Source of the DNA: Agromyces cavernae
GTDB taxonomy: Bacteria; Actinomycetota; Actinomycetes; Actinomycetales; Microbacteriaceae
Assembly: GCF_021044935.1 (NCBI RefSeq)
Contig: NZ_JAJNMP010000001.1
Span: 1,054,001-1,118,000, forward strand
Direction of reading: 5' to 3'
Length of the DNA: 64,000 bases
The notes under the pieces were generated by a model. It was not told the origin of the DNA. It did no database searches and worked only from the letters and a program-made list of their open reading frames with translations. Below, piece after piece: positions 1 through 6,597 of the stretch; positions within the stretch are counted from its first letter, which is position 1; each line of letters opens with the position of its first letter. The position numbers and the translations under genes are program-made.

Positions 1-99
1 GCGCGCGGCCTCGAGCGGCAGGTCGGCGCGTCGTTCGCCCCACGCGCGCAACCACTTCGCGGGGTTCACCCCCGCGACGTAGCGGAGCCTCAGCGGCAC
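1..99 (-). CDS. LysR-type substrate-binding domain protein, N-terminal fragment
   Basis: Only the first 33 codons are inside the window; the gene runs off the left edge. It starts with GTG directly after a GGGGGGA ribosome-binding sequence. The visible peptide begins MPLRLRYVAGVNPAKWLRAW, which matches my recollection of actinobacterial LysR substrate-binding-domain proteins that lack the DNA-binding part and sit divergent from DUF5997 genes. The divergent neighbour at 167 is exactly such a DUF5997 gene, which supports the call. With so little sequence the function is inferred mainly from this pairing; no DNA-binding helix can be seen or excluded. Confidence 0.55.
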   Translation of the reverse strand, partial: MPLRLRYVAGVNPAKWLRAWGERRADLPLEAAR

Positions 100-166
100 G
101 GTCCCCCCAAGGTCGTCAGTGCCGCCGATCGGCGGCACCTCCGAGGGTATCGGCTACGGTGTGAGG

Positions 167-583
167 GTGAGCCAGTCCCAGTCGATGAAGCCCGAAACCG
201 CCGCCAAGAAGCTCGGCATCCTGCTCGAGGCCGCGCCCGCGGAGTTCCGGTCGGGTGTCGTCACACGTGACGAGCTCAACTCCCTCCAGGCCGACCCGCC
301 CGAGTGGCTGCAGGTGCTGCGTCGCGAGGGGCCGCACCCGCGCACGGTCGTGGCCGCGAAGCTCGGCGTCTCGAACTCGGGGCTCGCCCGCGCCGGCATC
401 GACGAACCGCTCACGACCGCCGAGATCAAGGCGCTCCTCGCCGCACCGCCGGCCTGGCTCGTGCAGGAGCGTGCGACGCAGGCCGCCGTTCGCGCCGAGA
501 AGGTACGCGTCGCCGAGCGCGACAAGGAGCGCGCCGCTCGCGGCCGCGAGTCGGGCGGCGGCGGGGGCGGCGCGGGGATCTGA
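167..583 (+). CDS. DUF5997 family protein
   Basis: A 138-residue cytosolic protein of unknown function. Two similar halves are visible: residues about 8-45 (MKPETAAKKLGI onward) and 65-105 each contain a helix pair ending in a PPEWL or PPAWL motif, so the protein looks like an internal duplication of a small helical DNA- or RNA-binding-like unit. The last 30 residues are rich in Arg, Glu and Gly and are probably disordered. Family membership (DUF5997, actinobacterial, usually divergent from a LysR-like gene) is from memory of the family. I chose GTG at 167 because the conserved family sequence starts there; the frame is open further upstream to 119. Confidence 0.8.
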   Translation: MSQSQSMKPETAAKKLGILLEAAPAEFRSGVVTRDELNSLQADPPEWLQVLRREGPHPRTVVAAKLGVSNSGLARAGIDEPLTTAEIKALLAAPPAWLVQERATQAAVRAEKVRVAERDKERAARGRESGGGGGGAGI

Positions 584-601
584 GGCCTCGCGCTTCGCCC
601 T

Positions 602-680
602 CCTCGGCCGGCGGCGTACGCGCTTCGCGCTACTCGGCCGGCGGCGTACGCGCTTCGCGCTACTCGGCCGGCGGTGTGGT
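602..680. repeat. 30-bp direct repeat, about 2.6 copies
   Basis: The unit begins TACTCGGCCGGCGGCGTACG and continues with CGCTTCGCGC. Copies lie at about 602-630, 631-660 and 661-680 (partial). The last copy supplies the final codons and the TAG stop of the esterase gene on the minus strand. The element CGCTACTCGRCCGG within it is shared with the palindrome at 1953-1988, so both look like members of one intergenic repeat family. Confidence 0.8.
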
Positions 681-1331
681 CGGACGGCCGTCGGCGGCGA
701 GGTGCTTCGCGATGAACGCCGCCGCGTCGCTCAGCTCGATCTCGGCGATCGAGTGCGCGAGACCCTCGTAGGTGCGCTGGTCGAGGTCGGCGTGCGTCGG
801 CAGCCACTCGATCGTGTGCGAGATGGATGTCTCGGCGATGACCCCGTCGACGGTTCCGCGCCCCCAGAACACGGGCGGTGCGAGCTGCGCCATCCGTGCG
901 TCGCCCGGGCGCTCGCCGGGCAACGCGAAGCCCGAGAGGCTCACCGCGAACGCGAACCGGTCGGGGTCGCGCCGCAGGAGCTCGATCGCCATCGCCCCGC
1001 CCTGCGAGAAGCCGAGCAAGCCGATCGTCGAGTGTTCGGGCACGGCGCGGTCGAGCCACTCGAAGATCGCATCGGTCGATGCGGCGGCGGCCTCGAGCGC
1101 CTGCTCGGGGCCCTGCGCGAGCAGCGGGAACCACGCATACCCGTAGCCGGTGAAGGTGGGGGCGCGCAACGAGGCCACCGCGGGCTCGAGCGGCAGATAC
1201 GGAGTGAGCCCGAACAGGTCGCCTTCGTTCGAGTTGAAGCCGTGCAGGAGCACCAGCAGGGGGCGTCCCGCCCGGTCGGCCTCCGAGGCGGACCAGAGCA
1301 CGGCCTCGTCGTCGATCTGTACGGCGGTCAT
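660..1331 (-). CDS. alpha/beta hydrolase (phospholipase/carboxylesterase type)
   Basis: A 223-residue cytosolic serine hydrolase, the usual size for the phospholipase/carboxylesterase family that cleaves small carboxylic esters. The oxyanion-hole segment LLVLLHGFNSNEGD is at residues 26-39. The nucleophile elbow GFSQGG lies near residue 117, and the likely acid and base are the Asp after GTV (GRGTVDGVI) and the His of GLAHSI near residue 202. The end of the gene lies in a tandem repeat that encodes the last residues and the stop codon. It starts at an ATG only 36 bp from the divergent NUDIX-like gene, so both promoters are packed into that gap. The natural substrate is unknown. Confidence 0.85.
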   Translation of the reverse strand: MTAVQIDDEAVLWSASEADRAGRPLLVLLHGFNSNEGDLFGLTPYLPLEPAVASLRAPTFTGYGYAWFPLLAQGPEQALEAAAASTDAIFEWLDRAVPEHSTIGLLGFSQGGAMAIELLRRDPDRFAFAVSLSGFALPGERPGDARMAQLAPPVFWGRGTVDGVIAETSISHTIEWLPTHADLDQRTYEGLAHSIAEIELSDAAAFIAKHLAADGRPTTPPAE

Positions 1332-1355
1332 GGGGTCAACGCTATCGCGGTGGGG

Positions 1356-1361
1356 CAGAAT
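1356..1361 (+). promoter_or_regulatory. -10 element for leaderless NUDIX-like transcript
   Basis: CAGAAT lies 6 bases before the ATG at 1368, the spacing expected when transcription starts at the start codon. No ribosome-binding sequence precedes that ATG. The same hexamer with the same spacing precedes pxpA. Confidence 0.35.
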
Positions 1362-1367
1362 CGAGTC

Positions 1368-1949
1368 ATGAGCGTGCGAACCCCCGATCCCGACTGGAAT
1401 CCCGACGACGAGCCCGTCGTGCGGCCGCCGGCGAACCCGGGATGGCTCAGCGACCTCGAGCTCGCCGAGGTGCGCGGGCGCCTGCCGCTGCTGTATGTCG
1501 AGGCCGTGCCCGTGCGGGTCGACGGGCTCGGCCAGGTCACCGAGGTGGGGGTGCTGCTGCGCGCGAACGCCGTCGGCGAGATGACCCGCACGATCGTGTC
1601 GGGCCGCGTGATGTACGGCGAGACCGTGCGCGACGCGTTGTTCCGTCACCTCGAGAAGGACCTGGGGCCGATGGCGTTCCCCCTGCTGCCGGCGAGCCCC
1701 GTTCCATTCATGGTGGCCGAGTACTTCCCGCTGCCGGGCATCTCGCCGTTCACCGACGAACGCCAGCACGCCGTCTCGCTCGCGTTCGTGGTGCCGGTCA
1801 CCGGCACGTGCGAACCGCGCCAGGATGCGCTCGAGGTGACGTGGATGACCCCCGCGGAAGCGGTGACCGACACGGTCGACGCCGAGCTCGAGGGCGGGCG
1901 CGGCACGCTCGTGAAGCAGGCTCTCGCGTCGGTGGGCGCGCTGCCCTGA
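1368..1949 (+). CDS. NUDIX hydrolase-like protein (DUF4916 type)
   Basis: A 193-residue cytosolic protein. The middle part (VRVDGLGQVTEVGVLLRAN, then SGRVMYGETVRDALFRHLEKDLG at residues about 79-101) has the layout of a NUDIX beta strand plus the Nudix-box helix, but the canonical catalytic Glu-rich REXXEE signature is not present; the helix reads ETVRDALFRHLEKDLG. I recognise the family as the actinobacterial NUDIX-like DUF4916 group, whose reaction is not known. The start is the first ATG that preserves the divergent promoter region with the esterase. It ends 3 bp before a 36-bp palindrome that separates it from the convergent GNAT gene. Confidence 0.75.
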   Translation: MSVRTPDPDWNPDDEPVVRPPANPGWLSDLELAEVRGRLPLLYVEAVPVRVDGLGQVTEVGVLLRANAVGEMTRTIVSGRVMYGETVRDALFRHLEKDLGPMAFPLLPASPVPFMVAEYFPLPGISPFTDERQHAVSLAFVVPVTGTCEPRQDALEVTWMTPAEAVTDTVDAELEGGRGTLVKQALASVGALP

Positions 1950-1952
1950 CAT

Positions 1953-1988
1953 CGGTCGAGTAGCGACGCAGGCTCCGCTACTCGACCG
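1953..1988. repeat. REP-like palindrome, likely bidirectional terminator
   Basis: Perfect 13-bp arms CGGTCGAGTAGCG and CGCTACTCGACCG around a 10-base loop, lying between the convergent NUDIX-like (ends 1949) and GNAT (ends 2000) genes. Its position suits a two-way terminator, but there is no T-run, and related half-sites at 602-680 suggest it belongs to a dispersed repeat family. Confidence 0.8.
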
Positions 1989-1999
1989 GCGACACGCGC

Positions 2000-2503
2000 T
2001 CAGCGCACCAGGCGAACCTCGTGGATCTCCTCGCCGAGGAAGGGCACGTGCTGTTCGGCGCCGTCGGCGACGAAGCCGTTGCGGGCGTAGAAGCGGTGCG
2101 CGCGCGGGTTGTCCTTCGCCACCCAGAGGTAGCCGGGACGGTCGCCGCACGCGGCGTCGAAGAGCTTCTGCCCGATGCCGGTGCCGTGGTAGGCGTCGAG
2201 CAGGTAGATGAAGTAGAGCTCGCGCTCGCGAGGCGGATTCTCGTCGCGTGCGGGTCCGGAGCCGACGAATCCCACGATCTCGCCGTCGACGAGGGCGGCG
2301 AACTGGTTGTACTCCTCACCACGCGCGGCCATGTGGGTCCAGAGCTCGGCCATGCGGCGCGGGGAGAGGTGCTCGAACGCGGCGGCGCTGATCAGGTGGT
2401 CGTAGGTCTCGTGCCAGCACGTGGCATGCACGCGGCCCAACGCCTCCACATCGGAGTCGCGGATGGGACGGACGACGACTTCGGCAACGACTTCGGTGCT
2501 CAT
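2000..2503 (-). CDS. GNAT family N-acetyltransferase
   Basis: A 167-residue acetyltransferase of the GNAT fold, using acetyl-CoA as donor. The N-terminal strand VVVRPIRDSDVEALGRVH, the central strand-helix LYFIYLLDAYHGTGIGQKLF (the acetyl-CoA pyrophosphate loop Q/RxxGxG/A is represented by YHGTGIGQ) and the late FYARNGF motif are all visible in the expected order. The substrate is unknown. The start MSTEVVAEV at 2503 is preferred; a longer frame to 2587 exists but extends with sequence not typical of the family. Convergent with the NUDIX-like gene across the 1953-1988 palindrome. Confidence 0.88.
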   Translation of the reverse strand: MSTEVVAEVVVRPIRDSDVEALGRVHATCWHETYDHLISAAAFEHLSPRRMAELWTHMAARGEEYNQFAALVDGEIVGFVGSGPARDENPPRERELYFIYLLDAYHGTGIGQKLFDAACGDRPGYLWVAKDNPRAHRFYARNGFVADGAEQHVPFLGEEIHEVRLVR

Positions 2504-2560
2504 GCCCCTGAGACTAAGCCAGTCCGCCGCAGCCGCGAAATCGAGGCCGGCCGATCGATC

Positions 2561-2593
2561 GGGAACCCGGACGGCCCATCCGGACATATCAGT
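2561..2593 (+). promoter_or_regulatory. ECF-type promoter A (autoregulatory)
   Basis: GGGAACC (2561-2567), 12 bases, then CCGGACATATCAGT (2580-2593), upstream of the sigma gene at 2652. The same two blocks with identical 12-base separation recur at 4482-4508 (plus) and 4448-4474 (minus). A GGAAC-type -35 is the hallmark of ECF sigma factors, so this is most likely the sigma factor's own promoter. Confidence 0.75.
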
Positions 2594-2636
2594 ACATGAC
2601 CATTCCGGCGAATCCGCGATCGGCGGGCCGCCCGGT

Positions 2637-2642
2637 TAGGCT
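2637..2642 (+). promoter_or_regulatory. second -10 element (TAGGCT) before sigma gene
   Basis: TAGGCT lies 9 bases before the ATG at 2652 and no ribosome-binding sequence is evident, so basal leaderless transcription of the sigma gene is possible in addition to promoter A. Confidence 0.3.
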
Positions 2643-2651
2643 GGGCCGACC

Positions 2652-3287
2652 ATGGGCGAAGACCTGCGAACCGACGCGGCGCTCTGGCTCGAGGCGACGT
2701 CGGGCACGGAGGCCTCGTTCGGCGTGGTCTACGACCGGTATCGCGTGCGCATCTTACGCCGCGCCTACGCCCAGGTCCTCGACGTCGCCGACGCCGAGGA
2801 CATCGTGGCGATCGTCTTCCTCGAGGCATGGCGACGCCGCAAGGACGTGCGCTTCGTCGATGGCTCCCTCCTGCCGTGGCTGCTCGTCGTGACCACGAAT
2901 GTGACCCTCAACTCCCAGCGCGCGATGCGACGGCACAGGCGGCTGCTGGCATCGATCCCGACGGCCGAGCCCGCCGTCGACCCGAGTCGGGAGATCGACG
3001 ACCGCCTCGACGTGCAGCTCATGTCGGCGAGGCTGCGCGACGCGCTCCGGCGGCTCACCCCCGCTGAGCGGCGGGTGGTCGAGCTCTGCCTCGTCGAGGG
3101 GTTGCCCCTCGCCGACGCCGCCGCAGCGCTCGATGCACCGCTCGGGTCGGTCAAGTCGCGTCTGTCGCGTGCGAGGCGCAAACTGCAGGCGGAACTCGGC
3201 GACTCCCCGTGGCCGGCTGATCGGCCTGCTGCCCCGACATCGGCACCGGTCGCGCAGGCAGCCGACGACCTGGAGGTGATCGGATGA
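2652..3287 (+). CDS. ECF-family RNA polymerase sigma factor
   Basis: A 211-residue sigma-70 family protein of the extracytoplasmic function type. Region 2 spans residues about 20-95: FGVVYDRYRVRILRRAY, then DVADAEDIVAIVFLEAWRRR (region 2.2/2.3). Region 4 is at about 125-180: ALRRLTPAERRVVELCLVEG and the helix-turn-helix LPLADAAAALDAPLGSVKSRLSRARRKL. It overlaps the following membrane protein by 4 bp (ATGA), as sigma/anti-sigma pairs do. A consensus-like promoter with the same sequence as two others in the window lies upstream, arguing for autoregulation and for a local regulon of the crystallin-like protein at 3796 and the 38-residue peptide at 4535. The inducing signal is unknown. Confidence 0.93.
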   Translation: MGEDLRTDAALWLEATSGTEASFGVVYDRYRVRILRRAYAQVLDVADAEDIVAIVFLEAWRRRKDVRFVDGSLLPWLLVVTTNVTLNSQRAMRRHRRLLASIPTAEPAVDPSREIDDRLDVQLMSARLRDALRRLTPAERRVVELCLVEGLPLADAAAALDAPLGSVKSRLSRARRKLQAELGDSPWPADRPAAPTSAPVAQAADDLEVIG

Positions 3288-3799
3288 CACCGACCGAGAT
3301 CCGTCCCGAACGCGACGCCGCGATCCGTGCGATGCTCGTCGAGCACGTCCGCGCCGAACCGTCCGTGCGTGCGCGCCGACGCCGGAACCGCGTGATCGGC
3401 TGGGGTGGGCTCGGCGTACTGACGATCGGGATCGCCGCCACCGCCGGCACGATGCTCCTGGGCCCCGAGCCGGTCACCCAGCGCGACTACGTGCACTGCC
3501 TGAGCGAGGCGAAGCGCACCGCAGACGGAGACTATCCCGGCTCGGGCGCGACGATGGCGCAGGAGCCGGGCGGTCTGCCGCCCGACCCGATCGAGCTCTG
3601 CACGCTGATGTGGGAGCAGGGCCTCTTCGAGCCCGACTTCGATCCCATGTCGCAGAGCAACCCGCCGGGCCGGGTGCCCGACGAGCTGCAACTCTGCGTC
3701 ATGAGCGACGGAGCCGCCGCCGTGGTGCCCTCATCGAACGAGTCGATCTGCGCGGCGCTCGGCTTGGCCGAGCCCGCGAACCAAGGCGGCGGCGACTAG
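3284..3799 (+). CDS. single-pass membrane protein, putative anti-sigma partner
   Basis: A 171-residue protein translationally coupled to the ECF sigma gene through a 4-bp ATGA overlap. Residues about 1-38 are charged and Arg-rich (cytosolic side), one membrane helix follows at about 39-60 (VIGWGGLGVLTIGIAATAGT), and the remaining 110 residues would be outside the cell, with four Cys that could form disulfides. The topology and coupling fit an anti-sigma factor, but the N-terminal 38 residues are short for a zinc-binding or RskA-type anti-sigma domain and carry no HxxxCxxC motif. Its stop shares the self-complementary CTAG with the stop of the convergent gene. Function is inferred from position only. 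Confidence 0.65.
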   Translation: MTPTEIRPERDAAIRAMLVEHVRAEPSVRARRRRNRVIGWGGLGVLTIGIAATAGTMLLGPEPVTQRDYVHCLSEAKRTADGDYPGSGATMAQEPGGLPPDPIELCTLMWEQGLFEPDFDPMSQSNPPGRVPDELQLCVMSDGAAAVVPSSNESICAALGLAEPANQGGGD

Positions 3800-4389
3800 C
3801 CGAGCGTGCCGCTCGGCCTGAACACGAGCGACTTGACGAGGTCGTTGTAGCTGCCGAGGCTGCTGCAGTAGGGCGTGCAGTTCACCCGGCTGCCGGTATA
3901 ACTCGTCTGCAGGTACGCCGTCGCCCAGCAGCCGTTCAGCCCGGTGAGCGAACTCACGGAGGTGCTCCAGCTCGACGACAGCGACGGGAAGCCGAAGGTC
4001 GCGCCGGCGCAGCCGTTCGAACCCCAGAAGGTCAGGCTCGAGCCGCCCTTGTTGATGTCCTTGTAGATGCGGCCGACGGCGATCGAGGCGGCGGCGGCGA
4101 ACCGGGAGCCGGCGTCGGCGGTCGACAGGTCGTCGAGGTACCTCTCGACGTTCTGGATCGACGAGAAGCAGACGGGTTCGGGGGCGGGGGCGCCGGATTC
4201 GGCGGCCGCCGCCGCGGCATCGAGGTCGAGCGCGCAGTGCTCCTCCTCGACGGGCCCAGCGTGCGCGAGCAGTGCGGTCGCGGTGGACTCGGCGCGTGGG
4301 GCGGCGTTCGCCGACACCGCGGGAGCGAGCGCGGCGGCGACGGTCAGCAGCAGTGCTGCGAGGGTGCCGGTGGCATGGCGGAGGTGCAT
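3796..4389 (-). CDS. secreted beta/gamma-crystallin-like protein
   Basis: A 197-residue exported protein. A Sec signal peptide occupies residues 1-30 (positive start, LAALLLTVAAALAPAVSANA, cleavage likely after ANA). The mature C-terminal 85 residues read as two Greek-key repeats: one beginning IYKDINKGGSSLTFWGS and ending near SVSSLTGLNGC, the second ending LGSYNDLVKSLVFRP, with six Cys. This resembles the beta/gamma-crystallin fold of Streptomyces metalloproteinase inhibitor (family I36) and related proteins. Inhibitor activity is an inference from fold only. RBS GAAGGGAA precedes the ATG. An ECF-type promoter on this strand (4448-4474) makes it a likely target of the sigma factor at 2652. 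Confidence 0.7.
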   Translation of the reverse strand: MHLRHATGTLAALLLTVAAALAPAVSANAAPRAESTATALLAHAGPVEEEHCALDLDAAAAAAESGAPAPEPVCFSSIQNVERYLDDLSTADAGSRFAAAASIAVGRIYKDINKGGSSLTFWGSNGCAGATFGFPSLSSSWSTSVSSLTGLNGCWATAYLQTSYTGSRVNCTPYCSSLGSYNDLVKSLVFRPSGTLG

Positions 4390-4447
4390 CGGGATTCCCT
4401 TCGGGTCGGGCGGGCGCGCCGGGGTTGCGACGGGCCGTCAGAAGGGT

Positions 4448-4474
4448 ATGTCCGGATGCGGCGAAAAGGTTCCC
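4448..4474 (-). promoter_or_regulatory. ECF-type promoter C for crystallin-like gene
   Basis: On the minus strand: GGGAACC (4474 to 4468), 12 bases, then CCGGACATAC (from 4455). Same arrangement as promoter A at 2561. It points to the gene starting at 4389. Its -35 is back-to-back with that of promoter B, separated by 7 bp. Confidence 0.75.
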
Positions 4475-4481
4475 GCGGATC

Positions 4482-4508
4482 GGGAACCTTTCGAGCGCTG
4501 CCGGACAT
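4482..4508 (+). promoter_or_regulatory. ECF-type promoter B for small membrane peptide
   Basis: GGGAACC (4482-4488), 12 bases, CCGGACAT (4501-4508) then ACCAGT. Identical blocks and spacing to promoter A; the next coding sequence is the 38-residue peptide at 4535. Confidence 0.75.
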
Positions 4509-4534
4509 ACCAGTGATGAGGGGATGGAGTGGTG

Positions 4535-4651
4535 ATGCGACGTACGAGGACGATGACCAACGCGCTGCTGGCGCTCGCCGCCGCAGCGGCGATCGGCGTG
4601 GCGCTGATCGTCGGCGGCGAGATCGGGCGGGCGGTCATGCTGGGCATCTGA
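4535..4651 (+). CDS. 38-residue single-pass membrane peptide
   Basis: A short coding sequence ATG to TGA with a good ribosome-binding site (GGAG, 6 bases before ATG). The peptide has a strongly basic start (MRRTRTMTNA), one hydrophobic helix (residues about 11-29, LLALAAAAAIGVALIVGG) and a short tail EIGRAVMLGI. It is preceded by an ECF-type promoter and followed by a GC hairpin at 4719, so it looks like an independent one-gene unit. I do not recognise a family. Small membrane peptides under stress sigma control are common, but any role here is unknown; it could also be a leader fragment of a lost gene. Confidence 0.6.
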   Translation: MRRTRTMTNALLALAAAAAIGVALIVGGEIGRAVMLGI

Positions 4652-4718
4652 TGCGTCGCATCGCGACGACCCGGGCCGTGAGGGGACCACGGCCTGTTCT
4701 CGCCGTCAGGCGGGATGG

Positions 4719-4746
4719 CGGGCGGGGATCGGGGGATCCCGCCCGC
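4719..4746 (+). terminator. GC-rich hairpin after small peptide
   Basis: Arms GCGGGCGGG and CCCGCCCGC around a short G/ATC loop, downstream of the gene ending at 4651. No T-run follows. Confidence 0.5.
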
Positions 4747-4751
4747 ACGAC

Positions 4752-4785
4752 TGAGGCCCGTGGAGTCATGACTCCACGGGCCTCA
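4752..4785. terminator. perfect 15-bp inverted repeat, terminator
   Basis: Arms TGAGGCCCGTGGAGT and ACTCCACGGGCCTCA with a CATG loop. It lies 22 bp past the stop of the helicase gene (minus strand) and after the plus-strand small peptide, so it probably terminates in both directions. Confidence 0.85.
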
Positions 4786-4807
4786 ATGTGTTCGGGGTGA
4801 GGTGTGC

Positions 4808-6349
4808 TCAGCCCTGCGCGCGACGGTTGCTGCGGCTGTTGCGCGGCGATCCGACGAGGCTGCCGACGCGCAGCGGCTGCTTGGCTGCGCCCGAGCGAGC
4901 GGATGTCCCGCGCTGCGCGCCCGAGGTCTGCGCGCCGCGGCTCTGGCCGCCGCCCTGCTTCGGGGCGTGCGCCTTGGCTTCGGCGGGGCGACCCGAGCGG
5001 TCGCGACGCGGCGTCGCCGGCGCGACATCCGCCTGCCCGCGACCGCGGCCGCGGCCCTGGCCGCGGGCGTCGCCGCCCTGACCGTCGCGGGCCGCGCGCT
5101 TGCGCTGCGCGTTCGCGCCCTGCGAGCGGCCGCCGCCCTGCTGCTGCATCGGCTTCGGCGCGGGCTTCACATAGGGAGCGACGTCGCCGACGAGCGAGGT
5201 GACCGCGGGCGAGGTCGCGGTTACCTGCTGCGGCGTGACGGTGATCGCCGCCTTCCGCAGCAGGGTCTTCAGGTCCTGCTTCTGCGCCGGGAGGCAGATG
5301 GTGACGACGTCGCCCTCGCTGCCGGCGCGTGCCGTGCGGCCCGAGCGGTGCAGGTACGCCTTGTGCTCCATGGGCGGGTCGACGTGAATGACGAGCTCGA
5401 CGTTGTCGACGTGCACACCGCGCGCCGCGACATCCGTGGCCACCATGACCTTCGCCGAACCGTCGGCGAACGCGGCGAGGTTGCGGTCGCGCTGCGGCTG
5501 CGAGAGGTTGCCATGCAGGTCGACCGCGGGGATGCCCTGCTCGGTGAGCTTCTTCGCGAGCTTCTTCGCGTGGTGCTTCGTGCGCATGAAGAGGATGCGG
5601 CGGCCCATGCCGCTCGCGAGGGTCTTCACGAGCTCGTTCTTCGCGTCGACGTCGGCGATCTCGAAGACGTGGTGGGTCATCGCGGCGACCGGTGAGTTCG
5701 CCTCGTCGACCGAGTGCAGCACCTCGTTCTGCAGGTAGCGCTTCACGAGCTTGTCGACCCCGTTGTCGAGGGTCGCCGAGAAGAGCAGGCGCTGCCCGCC
5801 CTGCGGGGTCTTGTCGAGGATGCGGGTCACGACCGGGAGGAAGCCGAGGTCGGCCATGTGGTCGGCCTCGTCGAGCACGGTGATCTCGATGGCGTCGAGG
5901 GTGATGAAGCCCTGCTTCATGAGGTCCTCGAGGCGGCCGGGCGTGGCCACGACGATGTCGACGCCGGCGCGGAGCGCCTCGACCTGGCGCTTCTGGTTGA
6001 TGCCGCCGAAGATCGTGGTGGCGCGCAGGTCGTACGCCGCGGCGAGCGGCTCGATCGTGTTGGTGATCTGCGTGGCGAGCTCGCGCGTGGGGGCGAGCAC
6101 GAGGGCGAGCGGGCGCCCGGCGCGGCGGCGGCCGCCGGCGAGGCTCGTGCCGAGGCGTGCCACGAGGGGCAGCGCGAAGGCGATCGTCTTGCCCGAGCCC
6201 GTCTTGCCGCGGCCGAGCACGTCGCGTCCGGCGAGCGTGTCGGGCAGGGTGTCGACCTGGATGGGGAACGGTTCGGTCTTGCCGTCGGCGGCGAGCACGG
6301 CGACGAGCGGGGTGGGCACGCCGAGCGTGGAGAAGGTGATGTCGGTCAC
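4808..6349 (-). CDS. DEAD-box ATP-dependent RNA helicase
   Basis: A 513-residue RNA helicase. The motifs appear in order: Q-motif region FSTLGVPTPLVAVL...PFPIQ, motif I KTGSGKT (residues about 48-54), Ia APTREL, Ib TPGR, motif II DEAD (in VLDEADHMADLGF), motif III SAT, then in the second RecA domain ATDVAARGVH (motif V) and HRSGRTARAG (motif VI). The last about 130 residues are low-complexity, rich in Arg, Gly, Gln and Ala, typical of an RNA-binding tail in actinobacterial helicases linked to ribosome assembly or cold growth. I chose GTG at 6349 because GAAAGG lies 7 bases upstream; an in-frame ATG 27 bases earlier has no such site. Confidence 0.95.
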   Translation of the reverse strand: MTDITFSTLGVPTPLVAVLAADGKTEPFPIQVDTLPDTLAGRDVLGRGKTGSGKTIAFALPLVARLGTSLAGGRRRAGRPLALVLAPTRELATQITNTIEPLAAAYDLRATTIFGGINQKRQVEALRAGVDIVVATPGRLEDLMKQGFITLDAIEITVLDEADHMADLGFLPVVTRILDKTPQGGQRLLFSATLDNGVDKLVKRYLQNEVLHSVDEANSPVAAMTHHVFEIADVDAKNELVKTLASGMGRRILFMRTKHHAKKLAKKLTEQGIPAVDLHGNLSQPQRDRNLAAFADGSAKVMVATDVAARGVHVDNVELVIHVDPPMEHKAYLHRSGRTARAGSEGDVVTICLPAQKQDLKTLLRKAAITVTPQQVTATSPAVTSLVGDVAPYVKPAPKPMQQQGGGRSQGANAQRKRAARDGQGGDARGQGRGRGRGQADVAPATPRRDRSGRPAEAKAHAPKQGGGQSRGAQTSGAQRGTSARSGAAKQPLRVGSLVGSPRNSRSNRRAQG

Positions 6350-6597
6350 AGGGTGGCCTTTCAGGGCATACGACACCGTCGGGAGTCATGCCGCGCAGCG
6401 GCAGATCGGGCGCCCGACGGTGGGATGTGGCGAAGGCGCCGGTCGGCGCATCCGTTCGCCGTATGAGAGTCAACGGGCGCCCTCGTGACGAGGCCCTGCC
6501 CGGAAGCGTTTCTACGACGCAGGCGGCGCGTTCATCGCGCACGCCGTTGGACAGCATAACCCATGGGGTTGCGAGCTCGCCGTCGGCGGGCTTGCTC

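Noticed and set aside
4635..6557. A longer 640-codon frame overlapping the helicase on the same strand
   Set aside because: It is a different frame with Arg/Pro-rich translation and no motifs; the helicase frame shows every DEAD-box motif.
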